Shown: piece by piece, positions 45,388 through 58,731 of the stretch | How the letters are laid out: every line of letters begins with the position of its first letter | How positions within the stretch are numbered: position 1 is the stretch's first letter | Source of the DNA: Escarpia spicata | Lineage: Eukaryota > Annelida > Polychaeta > Sabellida > Siboglinidae | Assembly: GCA_963995525.1 (NCBI GenBank) | Contig: OZ023210.1 | Span: forward strand, 22,589,856-22,653,855 | DNA length: 64,000 nt | Direction: 5' to 3' | Notes under the pieces: generated by a model | The model's input: only the letters and a program-made list of their open reading frames with translations | Databases searched by the model: none | What the model was told of the DNA's origin: nothing | Translations under genes and position numbers: made by a program

Positions 45388-46796
45388 AACAAATTAGCAT
45401 ACCACTTGCAACAGTTTTCAACTTGTCATTAGAAGAGGGAGTGGTTCCTTTAGAATGGAAAGAAGCAAACATTATACCGTTATTCCAAAAAGGTTCGAGA
45501 AACAAGTCAGAGAACTATAGACCAGTGAGTTTAACATCAGTGATTTGTAAATTATTAGAAAGACTAATTAAAGATCACATGGTGGATTTTCTTGTTAAAC
45601 AAAACTTGATAAACCCATCTCAACATGTTTTTTTTAAAGCGAGGTCATGCTTAACAAATATGTTATGTTTTTTGGAAGACATCACTAAGTGGGTAGATGA
45701 GGGATCACCAGTAGATATCGTCTACTTAGATTTTCAAAAAGCTTTTGACAAAGTACCACATCAAAGATTACTGCTTAAACTAAAGGCCCATGGCATAGGA
45801 AATGGTATAATAAACTGGATAGAACAATGGCTGATTGACAGAAGACAACGTGTAGTAGTTGATGGGGAGGCTTCAAACTGGAAATCGGTATTGAGTGGGG
45901 TACCACAGGGATCAGTATTAGGTCCTATATTATTCTTAATATACATCAACGATTTGGATGATGAAATAACAAGCAAGGTGTTGAAATTTGCGGATGATAC
46001 AAAAGTGTTTAGAAGGATTAACAGTGATGGAGATAGACAGCATTTACAAGATGATCTTGACAGGTTGATCAAATGGTCTGAAAAGTGGCAAATGATGTTC
46101 AATTTTGGAAAATGTAAATGCCTCCACATAGGACATGGGAACGAAGAGGTAGAATATACAATGGGGGTAATGTACTAAGTACTACTGTAAAAGAAAAGGA
46201 CTTAGGGTTAACCGTTAGTGTTGATATGAAGATTTCAGAGCAGTGCGGAATTGCAGCTTCAAAGGGAAATCAAATCCTTGGATTAATTAGACGAAACATA
46301 ACGTATAAGGAAAAAGAGCTAATAATACCGCTGTACAAAACAATAGTTAGGCCTCATTTAGAATATTGTATTCAAGCGTGGAGGCCATATCGCAGGAAGG
46401 ACATGGATATGCTAGAAAGAGTGCAGAGGAGAGCAACTAAAATGATACCAAATCTGAGGGATCTTAGTTATGAAATACGCCTAAAAAAAATGCGGTTTAA
46501 CAACACTAGAGACCAGGAGATTGAGAGGAGATCAGATAGAAGTGTTTAAAATATTGAAGGGTTATGAAAATATTGATAGAAATATGTTTTTCTCAGTTAA
46601 GAAAGATAGAAGGACTAGAGGACATGATCTTGCATTAGCAAAGGAGCAGAGTAGATTGGATATAAGAAAGTTTTCATTTTCACAAAGGACTGTAAATGAA
46701 TGGAACAGATTACCTGCTGATTGTGTGGGTGCTAGTAGCGTGAATATTTTTAAAAATAAAATCGACACATACCTCAGACGGGTGGGATACACATAG
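45375..46796 (+). pseudogene. CR1 copy 2 ORF2, reverse transcriptase and C-terminus
   Basis: IYLDF-type palm box (VDIVYLDFQKAFDKVPHQRL), LSGVPQGSVLGPILFLIYIN and KFADDTKVFRR are all intact, unlike copy 1. The thumb continues until a 1-nt loss near 46,166, then 46,118-46,549 (LGLIRRNITYKEKELIIPLY, ERVQRRATKMIPNLRDLSYE), another indel in an A-run near 46,487, and the last segment 46,521-46,796 ending RRVGYT. The RT core is preserved; the ORF as a whole is not. Confidence 0.92.
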
Positions 46797-46892
46797 ATAA
46801 AAAGGTCGGACTCTCGATAAGCCAAGGGCTTCCTTGTCCACCTGCTACCTAGAGTTAATTCTCTGGGTGGCAATCTTGCTTGTTAAATCATA
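46797..46892 (+). repeat. CR1 copy 2 3' tail with hairpins
   Basis: AAGCC-AAG-GGCTT near 46,820-46,832 and GCTACCTAGAG-TTAATT-CTCTGGGTGGC at 46,844-46,871. Compared with copy 1, one base of the second stem is changed (C to T), giving a mismatch. Confidence 0.8.
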
Positions 46893-46973
46893 TACCGTTA
46901 AATTACGGTACCCCGTTGGCACCCGTGCTGCCAGTCATTTTACCGTAATTGTTACGGTACATTTCTAAGAGTG
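46893..46973. repeat. Right terminal region of the 22-kb insertion
   Basis: TATACCGTTAAATTACGGTA, then TTACCGTAATTGTTACGGTA, ending ATTTCTAAGAGTG. The last 13 bases are the inverse of the left end. TA at 46,974-46,975 is the target duplication. Confidence 0.85.
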
Positions 46974-46975
46974 TA

Positions 46976-47337
46976 GCTCAGTGACGTATGGTGACGTATG
47001 GTGACGCTGTTTCACCCGCCTCCTGATTTCTACACTGGAATTTATATCGTTCATATATAGGGTTTTGCCTTGGATTGCAATATTCCTCGAACTTTCTCAG
47101 CACGACATTTAGGTTGTTTTCGTTTTCTTCCTGGGCAAACTAAAATGTATCGAAGACTTTCACAGCTTCGTCGCCTATAACGGACAACAGGGTGCATACT
47201 AGTTTTCGCTGAGTACCGTCGTTGATTCCCGTTGCCCCTTCGAACCTAGTCCATGATTTGCGCCATGACTTCCATTGCCTACGCGCAGATTTGTTGTTTA
47301 TATTCAGCGGCTTGGGCGGCGGAATGCTCGACGTAGC
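46976..47337 (-). pseudogene. Ty3/gypsy gag, N-terminal part
   Basis: Minus strand encodes SSIPPPKPLNINNKSARRQW, then WRKSWTRFEGATGINDGTQR, VCTLLSVIGDEAVKVFDTF, a stop, and LRKFEEYCNPRQNPIYERYK, a typical gypsy matrix/capsid start. The initiator is lost here (AGG at 47,340-47,338) but is ATG in the tandem copy (49,263). A 10-bp tandem duplication near 46,983-47,003 (GTGACGTATG twice) shifts the frame shortly before the insertion point. The protein would assemble the particle; the gene is dead through the stop, the duplication and the 22-kb insertion. Confidence 0.88.
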
Positions 47338-49176
47338 CCTTTGCAATTCATAGTATTAGTATCGTTAGAGAGTAGCGGTAACAATATCAGTGACGCCCGG
47401 GGAGGGGGGCACTACCCTTACATGTGGGTAGGGGTGTGCAGCCGAAGGTCACATACCCCTACCCTTGATAAGGGCATCCAGTATCAAAAGGTATACCCTT
47501 GATCTGGCGACAAATTGAGGGGTCGACTCGAGTTGGAACACTTGACTTCTCGTGGCCGAATTTCCAACGAATATTGCCCCGAGTAGTTGTCGATATATAC
47601 CGAAATATACGCGATAGGTAACCGTGAATGCTGCAATAAAAAAGCTAGCCTTGTTCTAGGGAGAGTTACTCGAAATGATACCCTTGTCTAAGGAATTTCT
47701 GTATAAAATATCCGCCCTTGTTCTAGGGAGAACATGGGAAAAACAGACCCTTGATCTAGGGAGCCTCGGTAAAAAACGACCCTTGAAGTCGGCACATCCA
47801 CAATACTGGTAGTATAGGCAGTGCACCCCCGGGCAATGGCGGGCTTCAAATAGCCGTAATGCACAGAAGTTACGAACTCGATACCATTCTAGCACCATGT
47901 TGCGTTTTATTGTTACACAGTTCACATGCATACAATAAACAACTGTACGAACACTTTGTTGTGTCTTGTTGTTTTTACATACAGTACCTGTTCACCCAGC
48001 CGCGTTGTCACTGTCAGATCAACTCGGATCATTAACACAACGCATAGTACAGACTACAGTCCCCAAATAACTGTCCGGTTAAACTGAATCTGTGACGCCG
48101 TACCGTGTACTGCCGTTTCAACAGTTTTTAAGAAAATAAATATGTACAACATGAACACTATTTAATTATACGATCTTACTTGCGTAAGTAAGTAAGATCG
48201 TAACACCGTGTGTCACTTTGGCATTTAATATGTTATTTCATAAATTATACTTTTTGGCAAAATTATCTGTTGCCAGGTCCAGCCAACGGAATAATAAATG
48301 TATGACCGCGGACAATGATGTTTTGTCGTTTGTGCCATTTTATGTTAAAACTGCATATTATATGAAAACAAGTTTACATGATACCAAGGGAAGTTATCTA
48401 TACACTGTGTTGGGCAAGCAAGTTCACTGGAAATATGTATTTAGACGATGGACGATTTTATAATGCAACTTTAATTGTTAAACCAGTTCAAGACCGAGCT
48501 GTCCTTCACATCAAAGTATAAGTCGTAGATGGTGGGCAGGTGGTACCCTGTTACCCCAGATCATTCCACATCAATGCGTGATCAAGATCCGCAGGTGGTG
48601 GGTCGAAACGTTGCAAGTTTCCACTAAACGCTCCAAAGTAAGTGTTCAATCTTGCTGCCCATTCAAATCTTTGAGCCGTCAACAATATTTTTCATATCGT
48701 TCCAAGGTCTAGTTAATATACAGTTAATTTATTGGACTTTAATTTATTCTCACATCATGCTAGCGCAATGGTGTTGCCCGAGCTGACAAGATGTTCGTGC
48801 CAAAACGAAGATGCAGTTGCAGCTATTTCTTCATGGGATGTACGTCATTATTTTACCCCTGCCACAGTTGGTATTAATGCCAAAATGAGAGGTGTAAAGA
48901 AGCTTAGCCCGATGAAGATGAGGAGGATTCAGCTAAGCAAATTATCAAATACAATAACTTACATTGACAAGTACATAAGCGGGATATCAATAAAAATGTA
49001 ATGATTAAGACATGTTGTTGTTGTTCTCCTCATCGTTCCCTGTCTTCAAGGGGGAGGCTGGCTTGAACACGTCGACATTTCCTTTTCTTTCTCTTCCTCC
49101 TATATCTAATAAATTATGGTGAATGAATATGCACTTGATATGCTTATGTGATATGCCCGTTTTGCATCGACGACTT
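47254..49176. repeat. 1.9-kb tandem duplication, unit 1 (1923 bp)
   Basis: Begins TGATTTGCGCCATGACTTCC and ends TTTGCATCGACGACT. Unit 2 follows directly and differs at few positions. It contains the gag start (minus), its leader, five 33-bp degenerate repeats at 47,647-47,790, and about 1.2 kb without recognised genes. The frames at 48,218 and 48,732 are unknown. Unit 1 alone has an extra GTAAGTAAGTAAGATCGTA-type foldback near 48,180-48,202. Confidence 0.93.
47647..47790. repeat. Degenerate 33-bp repeats (CCCTTGWTCTAGGGAG)
   Basis: Five spaced units start with CCTTGTTCTAGGGAG, CCCTTGTCTAAGGA, CCCTTGTTCTAGGGAG, CCCTTGATCTAGGGAG and CCCTTGAAGTCGG, about 33 bp apart. The same block occurs in unit 2 at 49,570-49,713. 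The 33-bp spacing keeps an 11-residue minus-strand reading period (LPRSRVCFSHV, LPRTRADILYR), which may be chance. Confidence 0.75.
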
Positions 49177-51084
49177 TGATTTGCGCCATGACTTCCATTG
49201 CCTACGCGCAGATTTGTTGTTTATATTCAGCGGCTTAGGCGGCGGAATGCTCGACGTAGCCATTTGCAATTCATAGTATTAGTATCGTTAGCGAGTAGCG
49301 GTAACAATATCAGTGACGCCCGGGGAGGGGGGCACTACCCTTACATGTGGGTAGGGGTGTGCAGCCGAAGGTCACATACCCCTACCCTTGATAAGGGCAT
49401 CCAGTATCAAAAGGTATACCCTTGATCTGGCGACAAATTGAGGGGTCGACTCGAGATGGAACACTTGACTTCTCGTGGCCGAATTTCCAACGAAAATTGC
49501 CCCGAGTAGTTGTCGATATATACCGAAATATACGCGATAGGTAACCGTGAATGCTGCAATAAAAAAGCTAGCCTTGTTCTAGGGAGAGTTACTCGAAATG
49601 ATACCCTTGTCTAAGGAATTTCTGTATAAAATATCCGCCCTTGTTCTAGGGAGAACATGTGAAAAACAGAACCTTGATCTAGGGAGCCTCGGTAAAAAAA
49701 CGACCCTTGAAGTCGGCACATCCACAATACTGGTAGTATAAGCAGTGCACCCCCCGGGCAATGGCGGGCTTCAAATAGCCGTAATGCACAGAAGTTACGA
49801 ACTCGATACCATTCTAGCACCATGTTGCGTTTTATTGTTACACAGTTCACATGCATACAATAAACAACTGTACGAACACTTTGTTGTGTCTTGTTGTTTT
49901 TACATACAGTACCTGTTCACCCAGCCGCGTTGTCACTGTCAGATCAACTCGGATCATTAACACAACGCATAGTACAGACTACAGTCCCCAAATAGCTGTC
50001 CGGTTAAACTGAATCTGTGACGCCGTACCGTGTACTGCCGTTTCAACAGTTTTTAAGAAAGTAAATATGTACAACATGAACACTATTTAATTATACGATC
50101 TTACTTGCTATACCGTGTGTCACTTTGGCATTTAATATGTTATTTCATAAATTATACTTTTTGGCAAAATTATCTGTTGCCAGGTCCAGCCAACGGAATA
50201 ATAAATGTATGACCGCGGACAATGATGTTTTGTCGTTTGTGCCATTTTATGTTAAAACTGCATATTATATGAAAACAAGTTTACATGGTACCAAGGGAAG
50301 TTATCTATATACTGTGTTGGGCAAGCAAGTTCACTGGAAATATGTATTTAGACGATGGACGATTTTATAATGCAACTTTAATTGTTAAACCAGTTCAAGA
50401 CCGAGCTGTCCTTCACATCAAAGTATAAGTCGTAGATGGTGGGCAGGTGGTACCCTGGTACCCCAGATCATTCCACATCAATGCGTGATCAAGATCCGCA
50501 GGTGGTGGATCGAAACGTTGCAAGTTTCCACTAAACGCTCCAAAGTAAGTGTTCAATCTTGCTGCCCATTCAAATCTTTGAGCCGTCAACAAAATTTTTC
50601 ATATCGTTCCAAGGTCTAGTTAATATACAGTTAATTTATTGGACTTTAATTTATTCTCACATCATGCTAGCGCAATGGTGTTGCCCGAGCTGACAAGATG
50701 TTCGTGCCAAAACGAAGATGCAGTTGCAGCTATTTCTACATGGGATGTACGTCATTATTTTACCCCTGCCACAGTTGGTATTAATGCCAAAATGAGAGGT
50801 GTAAAGAAGCTTAGCCCGATGAAGATGAGGAGGATTCAGCTAAGCAAATTATCAAATACAATAACTTACATTGACAAGTACATAAGCGGGATATCAATAA
50901 AAATGTAATGATTAAGACATGTTGTTGTTGTTCTCCACATCGTTCCCTGTCTTCAAGGGGGAGGCTGGCTTGAACACGTCGACATTTCCTTTTCTTTCTC
51001 TTCCTCCTATATCTAATAAATTATGGTGAATGAATATGCACTTGATATGCTTATTGTGATATGCCCGTTTTGCATCGACGACTT
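49177..51084. repeat. 1.9-kb tandem duplication, unit 2 (1908 bp)
   Basis: Near-identical to unit 1. At its left edge the gag start is intact (ATG 49,263-49,261, then ATSSIPPPKPLNINNK) but runs out of gag after WRKS into the unit junction. The right edge is followed by TCAACTCAGCAC instead of a third copy. The arrangement fits unequal recombination or replication slippage within the 5' leader/LTR of the gypsy element. Confidence 0.93.
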
Positions 51085-51257
51085 CAACTCAGCACATACA
51101 TCGCCATCTTGTTTTCTTAACTCTTTCAAATTACTGATGGTGGCGTCGAATTCCTGATATCTGACAACACATAAAACGACATTTTAAACATGTTTATATC
51201 GTGTTTGCTGATTGTTGTGACCATCGTGGAATTTTCTGACTCCACACCGGACCGCGT
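51085..51257. other. Non-coding flank of the tandem duplication
   Basis: If the gypsy 5' LTR extends beyond the duplication it would be here. No match elsewhere in the window was recognised. Confidence 0.3.
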
Positions 51258-52428
<1,171 letters not shown>

Positions 52429-52628
52429 NNNNNNNNNNNNNNNNNNNNNNNNNNNNNNNNNNNNNNNNNNNNNNNNNNNNNNNNNNNNNNNNNNNNNNNN
52501 NNNNNNNNNNNNNNNNNNNNNNNNNNNNNNNNNNNNNNNNNNNNNNNNNNNNNNNNNNNNNNNNNNNNNNNNNNNNNNNNNNNNNNNNNNNNNNNNNNNN
52601 NNNNNNNNNNNNNNNNNNNNNNNNNNNN
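52429..52628. other. Assembly gap, 200 N
   Basis: Exactly 200 N, a conventional size for a gap of unknown length. Frames crossing it are meaningless. Confidence 0.99.
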
Positions 52629-54760
52629 GTTGTCTTCCCCTTGGCTCCCTCTGCCGAGGCGGGGTCCGCATCACTCAGTTGCTTCTTCTGCTTTCCTTGT
52701 TATCCCCCCCCCCCCATCTCATCTGCCCACCCAAGGTCTTTTTTTCATGCTGTCGTTCCATCTCTGCTTTAGTCTTCCTCTTCGTCGTTTGCCACCATCT
52801 TTTGCATTCCATGCTCTTTTAATAACTATTATATTCACGACAAATCCCAGCACTGAATAAGGAAACGCAGTTGCGAACAGACTGCTTCCAAATTAGGGAA
52901 GATCGTAAAAGCAATCTATTCAAGAAGTTGGATGCTATACTGTTGACTTATATCTAAAAAAACAAGAAATTTGCCCGAAAACGAACTTCTAACAGCGAAA
53001 ACGGTGTTTTTTGGACTATAAGCGAGTGACGAGGACGACTCGCGATGGCTTCAGGTTAATTGACAGTTGACGTGCGTGATTGCGAGCCAGGGCAATAGGA
53101 GACGCAACTATTGTCCTCATAATGCGTCGAGCTGACACCTAGACCACCCGCCGTCTAGGTCAAATGGAATTGCCTGGTGTAATTAAATCTACAAATCGCT
53201 CCAAAACGTACAACGTGGATCAGCGTGAACAGACCTACACATGCACAGCGGTGCATTGAGATATCAGTCCCTTCAAAAGCGTCAGCTACTCCTTTGCATT
53301 TAACGGATAATTTAGAATCATCCAACAAATCTTACTTATGATGTTTGATGACGAATATTAATACAGATCAATACCGTTGAAACATTGCATGGAATATATA
53401 TGTAATATCTACTTGGATAACACCAACTACGAATACCCTTTCCCCAAAACAAAACATTTTGTTCAAAACGTTTCTTATCATTTGTTGGCTGGCTGCGGCA
53501 GTTTTCTGAAATGTTAGACTCCTGATGAGGACGGACATTGGTGCATGACCCCTTTGGCAATGTAATTTCTCTATAGATCACAACTAAAGCAGACTAACAA
53601 CGCAATGCCGTTTTCAGCGAATTGTTGATGCCAGTAATACCAATGCAACGCGATGTCAGACGACATCCGTTTGTAGCGAACCGCCCGCCCGTCTAGTGTG
53701 CTCTCTACGGCACGCCTGCGATACAGGTGATGCCACAGCTCTGGCGGGTGCATGCGGTATTACATTATATTATCGTGGACACCATTAACGCGTGTCTCGC
53801 AGCGGATTCATGCGGGGAAGAAGAACAACCGACAGGTGCGTCGTGGCGCTGTCGGAAGCAGTAAATGTCGTCGAATAATTGTAATGTATTCACTTGCAGA
53901 CTGCGAGCAGTAGGGACAGAAGAGATCCGGCTGATTGGAGAAGGACCAGCAGATGTGGCGAGACGGCGACATAATTGGCACACCTGAAGAGCGCTGCCAT
54001 CTTAGGCGTAGAGCGCACGGCAATCACGCGGTAGGGCGGTGACGAATCGTTGTAACAATAGCATCGGCGCAACTCGGAGAATACAGCGGGCAGCGCGAAT
54101 GTTTATTGGCGACGTTGTCGTCATCTACTGTAGACGGTGTTGACTACTTGGGTGTCTTGATAATCTACTTAGGCGTCGTCATCAAGTGTGGCGCCTTCAT
54201 CTACCTTCTTTGACGTCTTCATATACCACAGACATCGGCATCTACTGAGGCGTCGCAACCAAGGGCAGGCATTTCCATCCACAGTTGCGCCATCGTCTGC
54301 AGCCAGTATATCTATCATCGCTCACTGTCGATCTTGTCCGTGGGTGTGGCTTCAGTAGCTCTGCCGCAAGTTGACATTGAAATAAACTGCTGGCAAAACG
54401 TGCATTGTCAGAACAGGTATTCACATCGTCAACTGACATAGATCATCCCATCCCTGCCTGCAGTGGCTATGGACATCGTCAAATCACACACACATGAGTA
54501 TTGCGGGCGGATATACGGCCTGGGTGCTTGTTCAGATGCAAGCACGGACATAGCAGCCTGATACTGTTCTGAGTGCCGCAGTCTCGTAAAGACATCATAT
54601 ATTGACCACGACTTTATTATTATTGCTACAGAGACACCGACTTCGGATACGCCTGTAGCCCTTAGCTGTCGTCGTTGTTGAGTGTGTTTAGTGTTGCGCT
54701 GACGGAAGGCTGGCTCAGAGGAGGAGACGACGGGGGGCACTAGGGCCAGGAGGAAGCAGT
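52629..54760. other. Upstream region of the NWD-type gene
   Basis: Higher GC and CpG content toward 53,600-54,760. A cluster of related CATCTACTG and AGGCGTCGTCATC words lies at 54,115-54,260. Probably holds the promoter and 5' UTR of the gene starting at 54,761. No TATA box is assigned. Confidence 0.4.
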
Positions 54761-54917
54761 ATGCTGAAGCGGGGGGTGGCGACCCGCAAGAGCGCCGTCA
54801 GTCTGCGCTCCCACACCGCCGCCGACCCGGTTGAGGCGGTGCTCAACGGCCGACTCAAAGACCTGCCCGCCGTGCCGACCCAGATCGTCAAGATCTACGT
54901 CTGCTCGACCGTCACAG
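54761..54917 (+). CDS. NWD1/NWD2-type gene, exon 1
   Basis: 52 codons plus one base. Starts MLKRGVATRKSAVSL; the context AGTATGC is acceptable and there is no competing upstream ATG in frame nearby. It ends VPTQIVKIYVCSTVT, which corresponds to the beta strand RVFISANPEDT at the start of vertebrate NWD2. Donor G|GTAGGT. This family (NACHT and WD-repeat proteins, invertebrate relatives called qui-1-like) are large cytosolic STAND-type ATPases. The window has only the N-terminal domain. Confidence 0.82.
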
Positions 54918-56857
54918 GTAGGTTGCTTTGTATTCGTTCTTTAACAACTTGGTCTTGGAGCATGTTCAGTGACAGTATTCACACGTGTATCCCAAGCATG
55001 TACACACTCCACACTGTTTGGGCCTATATGTATTTGTATGTGTTGGGGCCAGCGGAACACATCATCGCCTTATCTACATCAGCATTACAATTACGCCTGT
55101 TGTAAAAAAACATTTCACACATTCTTATATTTCAAGTAATTTGTGTCCACGTTTACCACAGCCTACTTTTATGGCGGCGTTTTCAACTGTCAACTCCACA
55201 AACTTTCTTTTGCGTTGCTTATTGGGTATATAATGTTATTTGTAACTTATTATCCACTTCATTATTATTTTTGATATTTTGTTTTATTTACTTTTTTAAA
55301 GCTATTATAAATATAATATCAGTAAGATTTATATCGTTCTAAATCATCATCGGGAACCTGAGCCCAGACATGCATCTAAACCAAATAGTCAGGTAGTCTC
55401 TGCAATCAGTTTTAAAATTTCCAGTCGTCGACTATTGGATGAGTAGGCAGTGGAGCCATGCGTAAAATACAGTCAGCTATCAACAATGTATCCATTGTAA
55501 TTCAATGTAAATTGGAGGGCCATCATGTGACCAAGCACAAATGAAGGTCATCGGCGTATTTAGTTGGGAGGCCGCCCATCGACCCAGCTAAGTACCTCGA
55601 TGTCAAAATGCTCTGACGTTAGAATGTCGTTGTGTTACGAAATCTTAGAAATGTTTCTGAATACAAATGTCGAAGAAAAGAAGGTTACAAAACAAGATTA
55701 TACGAGCTGCGCAAGGAATTAAGAAACATGCGTGTATCGAACGTTCTAACGCCGGTATGATAAATACACGTATGATTATTAACAATAAAATTGTGTTATC
55801 CAAAGTAGTATTTAAATGTACCGATTGTACAAAATTGCATTGTTTTTAATTTGCACTAAATTGGACACTATATTACAAGAAAAATACCATAGCTGACCGC
55901 GGATACCATGTGTTATAACGTAATCTTCATAAGTATAATACTACATTTTCTCTACCCCTTGAGGTTTAAACATCGTATTTGAGAATCTTGCTATTCAGTG
56001 AAACTAATCCCGACAACGTCATTTCCTACCGCAATTGCAGTTGCTACTACGCTGGAATGGCTCGCGATAACAATAATTATTTTCTAATACTCGCGTCTAC
56101 CGAATAATTAGTTCGACATTAGCCAAATGTCACACAACCAAGCCACTCGCGCAGAAGCCGTGCGCAGACATCTCGTTATTTCACTCTTAGTAATGCAATC
56201 TGTGCACTAGTACGATGCACAGCAATGTGCTAAGAATAATAAGGCCCATTCTATCTGGTATCTACGCCTGGGAGAGTAAAATATCATGCACAATGGGTAA
56301 ACGTGAGCATCGAAGTACTCAATAATAGTCTAAGACAGTACACATCAAGGCGCAGTAATACGCATCGATGAGGTATTATCCTTTCTGTACCGTTACAATG
56401 CTGATCAACGATGACATTGCTTGCAGCCGGTTTGCAAGATGTTGGATCATTTTAGTTAATAAAGAAATGTACCTTATGCACAATTCCCGATAGTCGGCAG
56501 AACTTAGCATTAACACACACGTTCAGATAAAAAACGAGGCTGGGATCGTAACGAATTTCCACTTCTTGCTACTAAAAACGTATCATAACGGACACCAAGA
56601 TATCACTCATACGGCTAATTTTATACTGGAATATAATTTATTTATGCTTAAGTTGACAGCAACAGTAGGCCTTAAATACAACAACAACACACACACACAC
56701 ACACGCGCGCGCGCACACTACACGATACCACACACACGCACACACGCAAACACGCACACACGCACACACGCACACACGCACGCACGCACGCACGCACGCA
56801 CACACACCCTCACACACATACACACACACATACACACACACATACACACCACACACA

Positions 56858-56896
<39 letters not shown>

Positions 56897-56901
56897 AACA
56901 A

Positions 56902-56932
<31 letters not shown>

Positions 56933-56936
56933 AACG

Positions 56937-57016
<80 letters not shown>

Positions 57017-57402
57017 CACACACCATACAAACAAATACACATACACGATACCACACACACGCACGCACGCACGCACGCACACACACCCTCACACACACAT
57101 ATACACACACACACACGCACGCATAAACACGCACACCATACAAAAAAAAAAAAACACACACACGCGCGCGCGCGCGCGCGCACACAAACACACACACTAA
57201 TAATGATAATAACTAAAACCACAATCCAATATTATTATTAGACGAATAGCATAGACTAAGATAATAATAATTATAGTAAATAACAGAAGATATAAATAAG
57301 CACAAATTATCATAAAGATCATAACTACAAAAAAATAAGCACAATAATACCGCACATGTCAAAAGTATCACCACCGACCTGATGGTTGTTTGTTGACGTC
57401 AG
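54918..57402 (+). other. NWD-type gene, intron 1
   Basis: AT-rich; contains the CA/CG microsatellite listed below. No embedded gene recognised. Confidence 0.7.
56690..57197. repeat. Compound (CA)n/(CG)n/(CGCA)n microsatellite
   Basis: Alternating CA, CGCG and CGCA runs with short interruptions, all alternating purine-pyrimidine, ending in a CG run near 57,163-57,181. Long Cys-Val and His-Thr frames across it are artefacts. Such sequence can adopt Z-DNA. Confidence 0.97.
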
Positions 57403-57605
57403 ATTTCGAGTTCGAGCGTCGCAACCTTTGGCAGACCGTGTTACCGGAGCTCCAACTGCGGCTCATCCCCCGAGGTATCGACGTCCAACTCGTCGACATG
57501 CAGCACGGCTGTCGGGTCGACCATATCTACGACAGACAAACCTTTGACCGTCATCTCACGGAGCTGGCGGCATCCCACCGTACATCGATAGGCCCGTTCT
57601 TCCTC
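57403..57605 (+). CDS. NWD1/NWD2-type gene, exon 2
   Basis: Acceptor TTGTTGACGTCAG; joins exon 1 in phase 1 to make Asp. Encodes DFEFERRNLWQTVLPELQLR, then GIDVQLVDMQHG (human NWD: FQVIDLYWGV) and ASHRTSIGPFFL (NWD: KTSAGPCFVGLLG). The E-R-N/x-L...VxPxL pattern and the V-D-L/M strand identify the N-terminal domain that precedes NACHT. Donor CTC|GTGAGT, phase 0. Intron 1 is 2.5 kb. Confidence 0.88.
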
Positions 57606-58631
57606 GTGAGTGGTCCGTCTTTCTTGTGTGAACGTTTCCAATACTGGGCCACATATTCGGCACCACAAAATAAAAGTGCAAGAAAATACACAAAAGCTGT
57701 TTTCTAATAAAGCTTAGAGCTTTAGACGTGTGTCCACTTAATGATAATATTACCAAGAAATGTTTTCACTTATTTTATTAAACTGCATGTTGTGAACCAA
57801 GTTCTCTTGGACCACCTAAGTTACATGGTTTCCATTAAGCATCATTTACGTAGTTCTAAAATAACTTATGCTGATGAAATTTGTTTTATGCTGCTTTCAA
57901 CACAGTTATTGTTTGAAAAAACTGGAGGACATTTTTTTATAAAGGATTATTTGTCTTGGTGGAAACCATAATTTGAGGCAATTTCAAACAGTGTCAATTA
58001 TCCAAACCACCGAGTAAAACATGTAATATCCTACTGTTTCAGCGTCTCACGTTCGTAGCTTCCTTATTAACAAGACCATTGGCCATAGAGATATAATGTA
58101 TGTGTGCATTCGTGTATAATTGTGTAAGTTAGGCAGAAAACATAAAACCATAAAACCAGATTTGCCAATTATTGGAGACGTTCACTTATTCATTCCATCG
58201 TTAGTTAAGAGTGGGTTGCATTAACATTGCTGAACGTGAAAGGGAAGTCGATAACAAGTATACGTTATTTCGATCGTTGACACGCTTTTGGTCAATTTCG
58301 AAGTGTTTATGTATAAGTAGTGTATATGATGTAATATAGCTGAGGTTACTCGGGCAAGGTCATTGAAAATACGCAAAGAATTCGGCAGTATGTGGGGACG
58401 GGAAAAAAACGAATTGCAACGAACATCGATAAAAAATCACGGAGGGATACAGTCGCAGACATTCATTAAGTGTCGCTTGACCTTTTGAATTACAGCAGTT
58501 GTATACCTAACTGTCTTTGTTTCCAAATGGAGCATGAACGAAGCGCTTCCAAACAAAACACACGCTTGCACAAACGAATGACATTTGTTGCTACAGCATT
58601 AACCAAAGTATTTGGTTGTTTTCTGTATTAG
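57606..58631 (+). other. NWD-type gene, intron 2
   Basis: AT-rich, nothing recognised. Confidence 0.7.
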
Positions 58632-58731
58632 TGTCTGATCGGAGACAAGCGAGGTCCCGTTCTTCTGCCGTCGGCTATCGAAGACGAAGAATTCATCCAC
58701 ATCCGCAACGCCATATTTGAAACCGGGAAAG
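58632..58731 (+). CDS. NWD1/NWD2-type gene, exon 3
   Basis: Acceptor TTTTCTGTATTAG; phase 0 from exon 2. Encodes CLIGDKRGPVLLPSAIEDEE then FIHIRNAIFETGK, equivalent to GLLGEKYGNIRIPGEVEASE in vertebrate NWD2. Donor G|GTAAAG, phase 1. Confidence 0.88.

Larger units (their letters stand above)
42086..46892 (+). mobile_element. CR1-type LINE, copy 2, near full length
   Basis: Contains about 0.6 kb of 5' UTR, an intact ORF1, ORF2 with a few lesions, and the 3' tail with hairpins ending CAATCTTGCTTGTTAAAT. ACGGTA-type sequence abuts it on both sides, showing that it landed inside the terminal region of the 22-kb element. The exact 5' boundary is uncertain by some tens of bases. Confidence 0.88.

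Noticed and set aside
48218..50908. Frames of 81 and 89 codons conserved between the two 1.9-kb tandem units.
   Set aside because: The units are too recent for conservation to be informative, and no domain is recognised.
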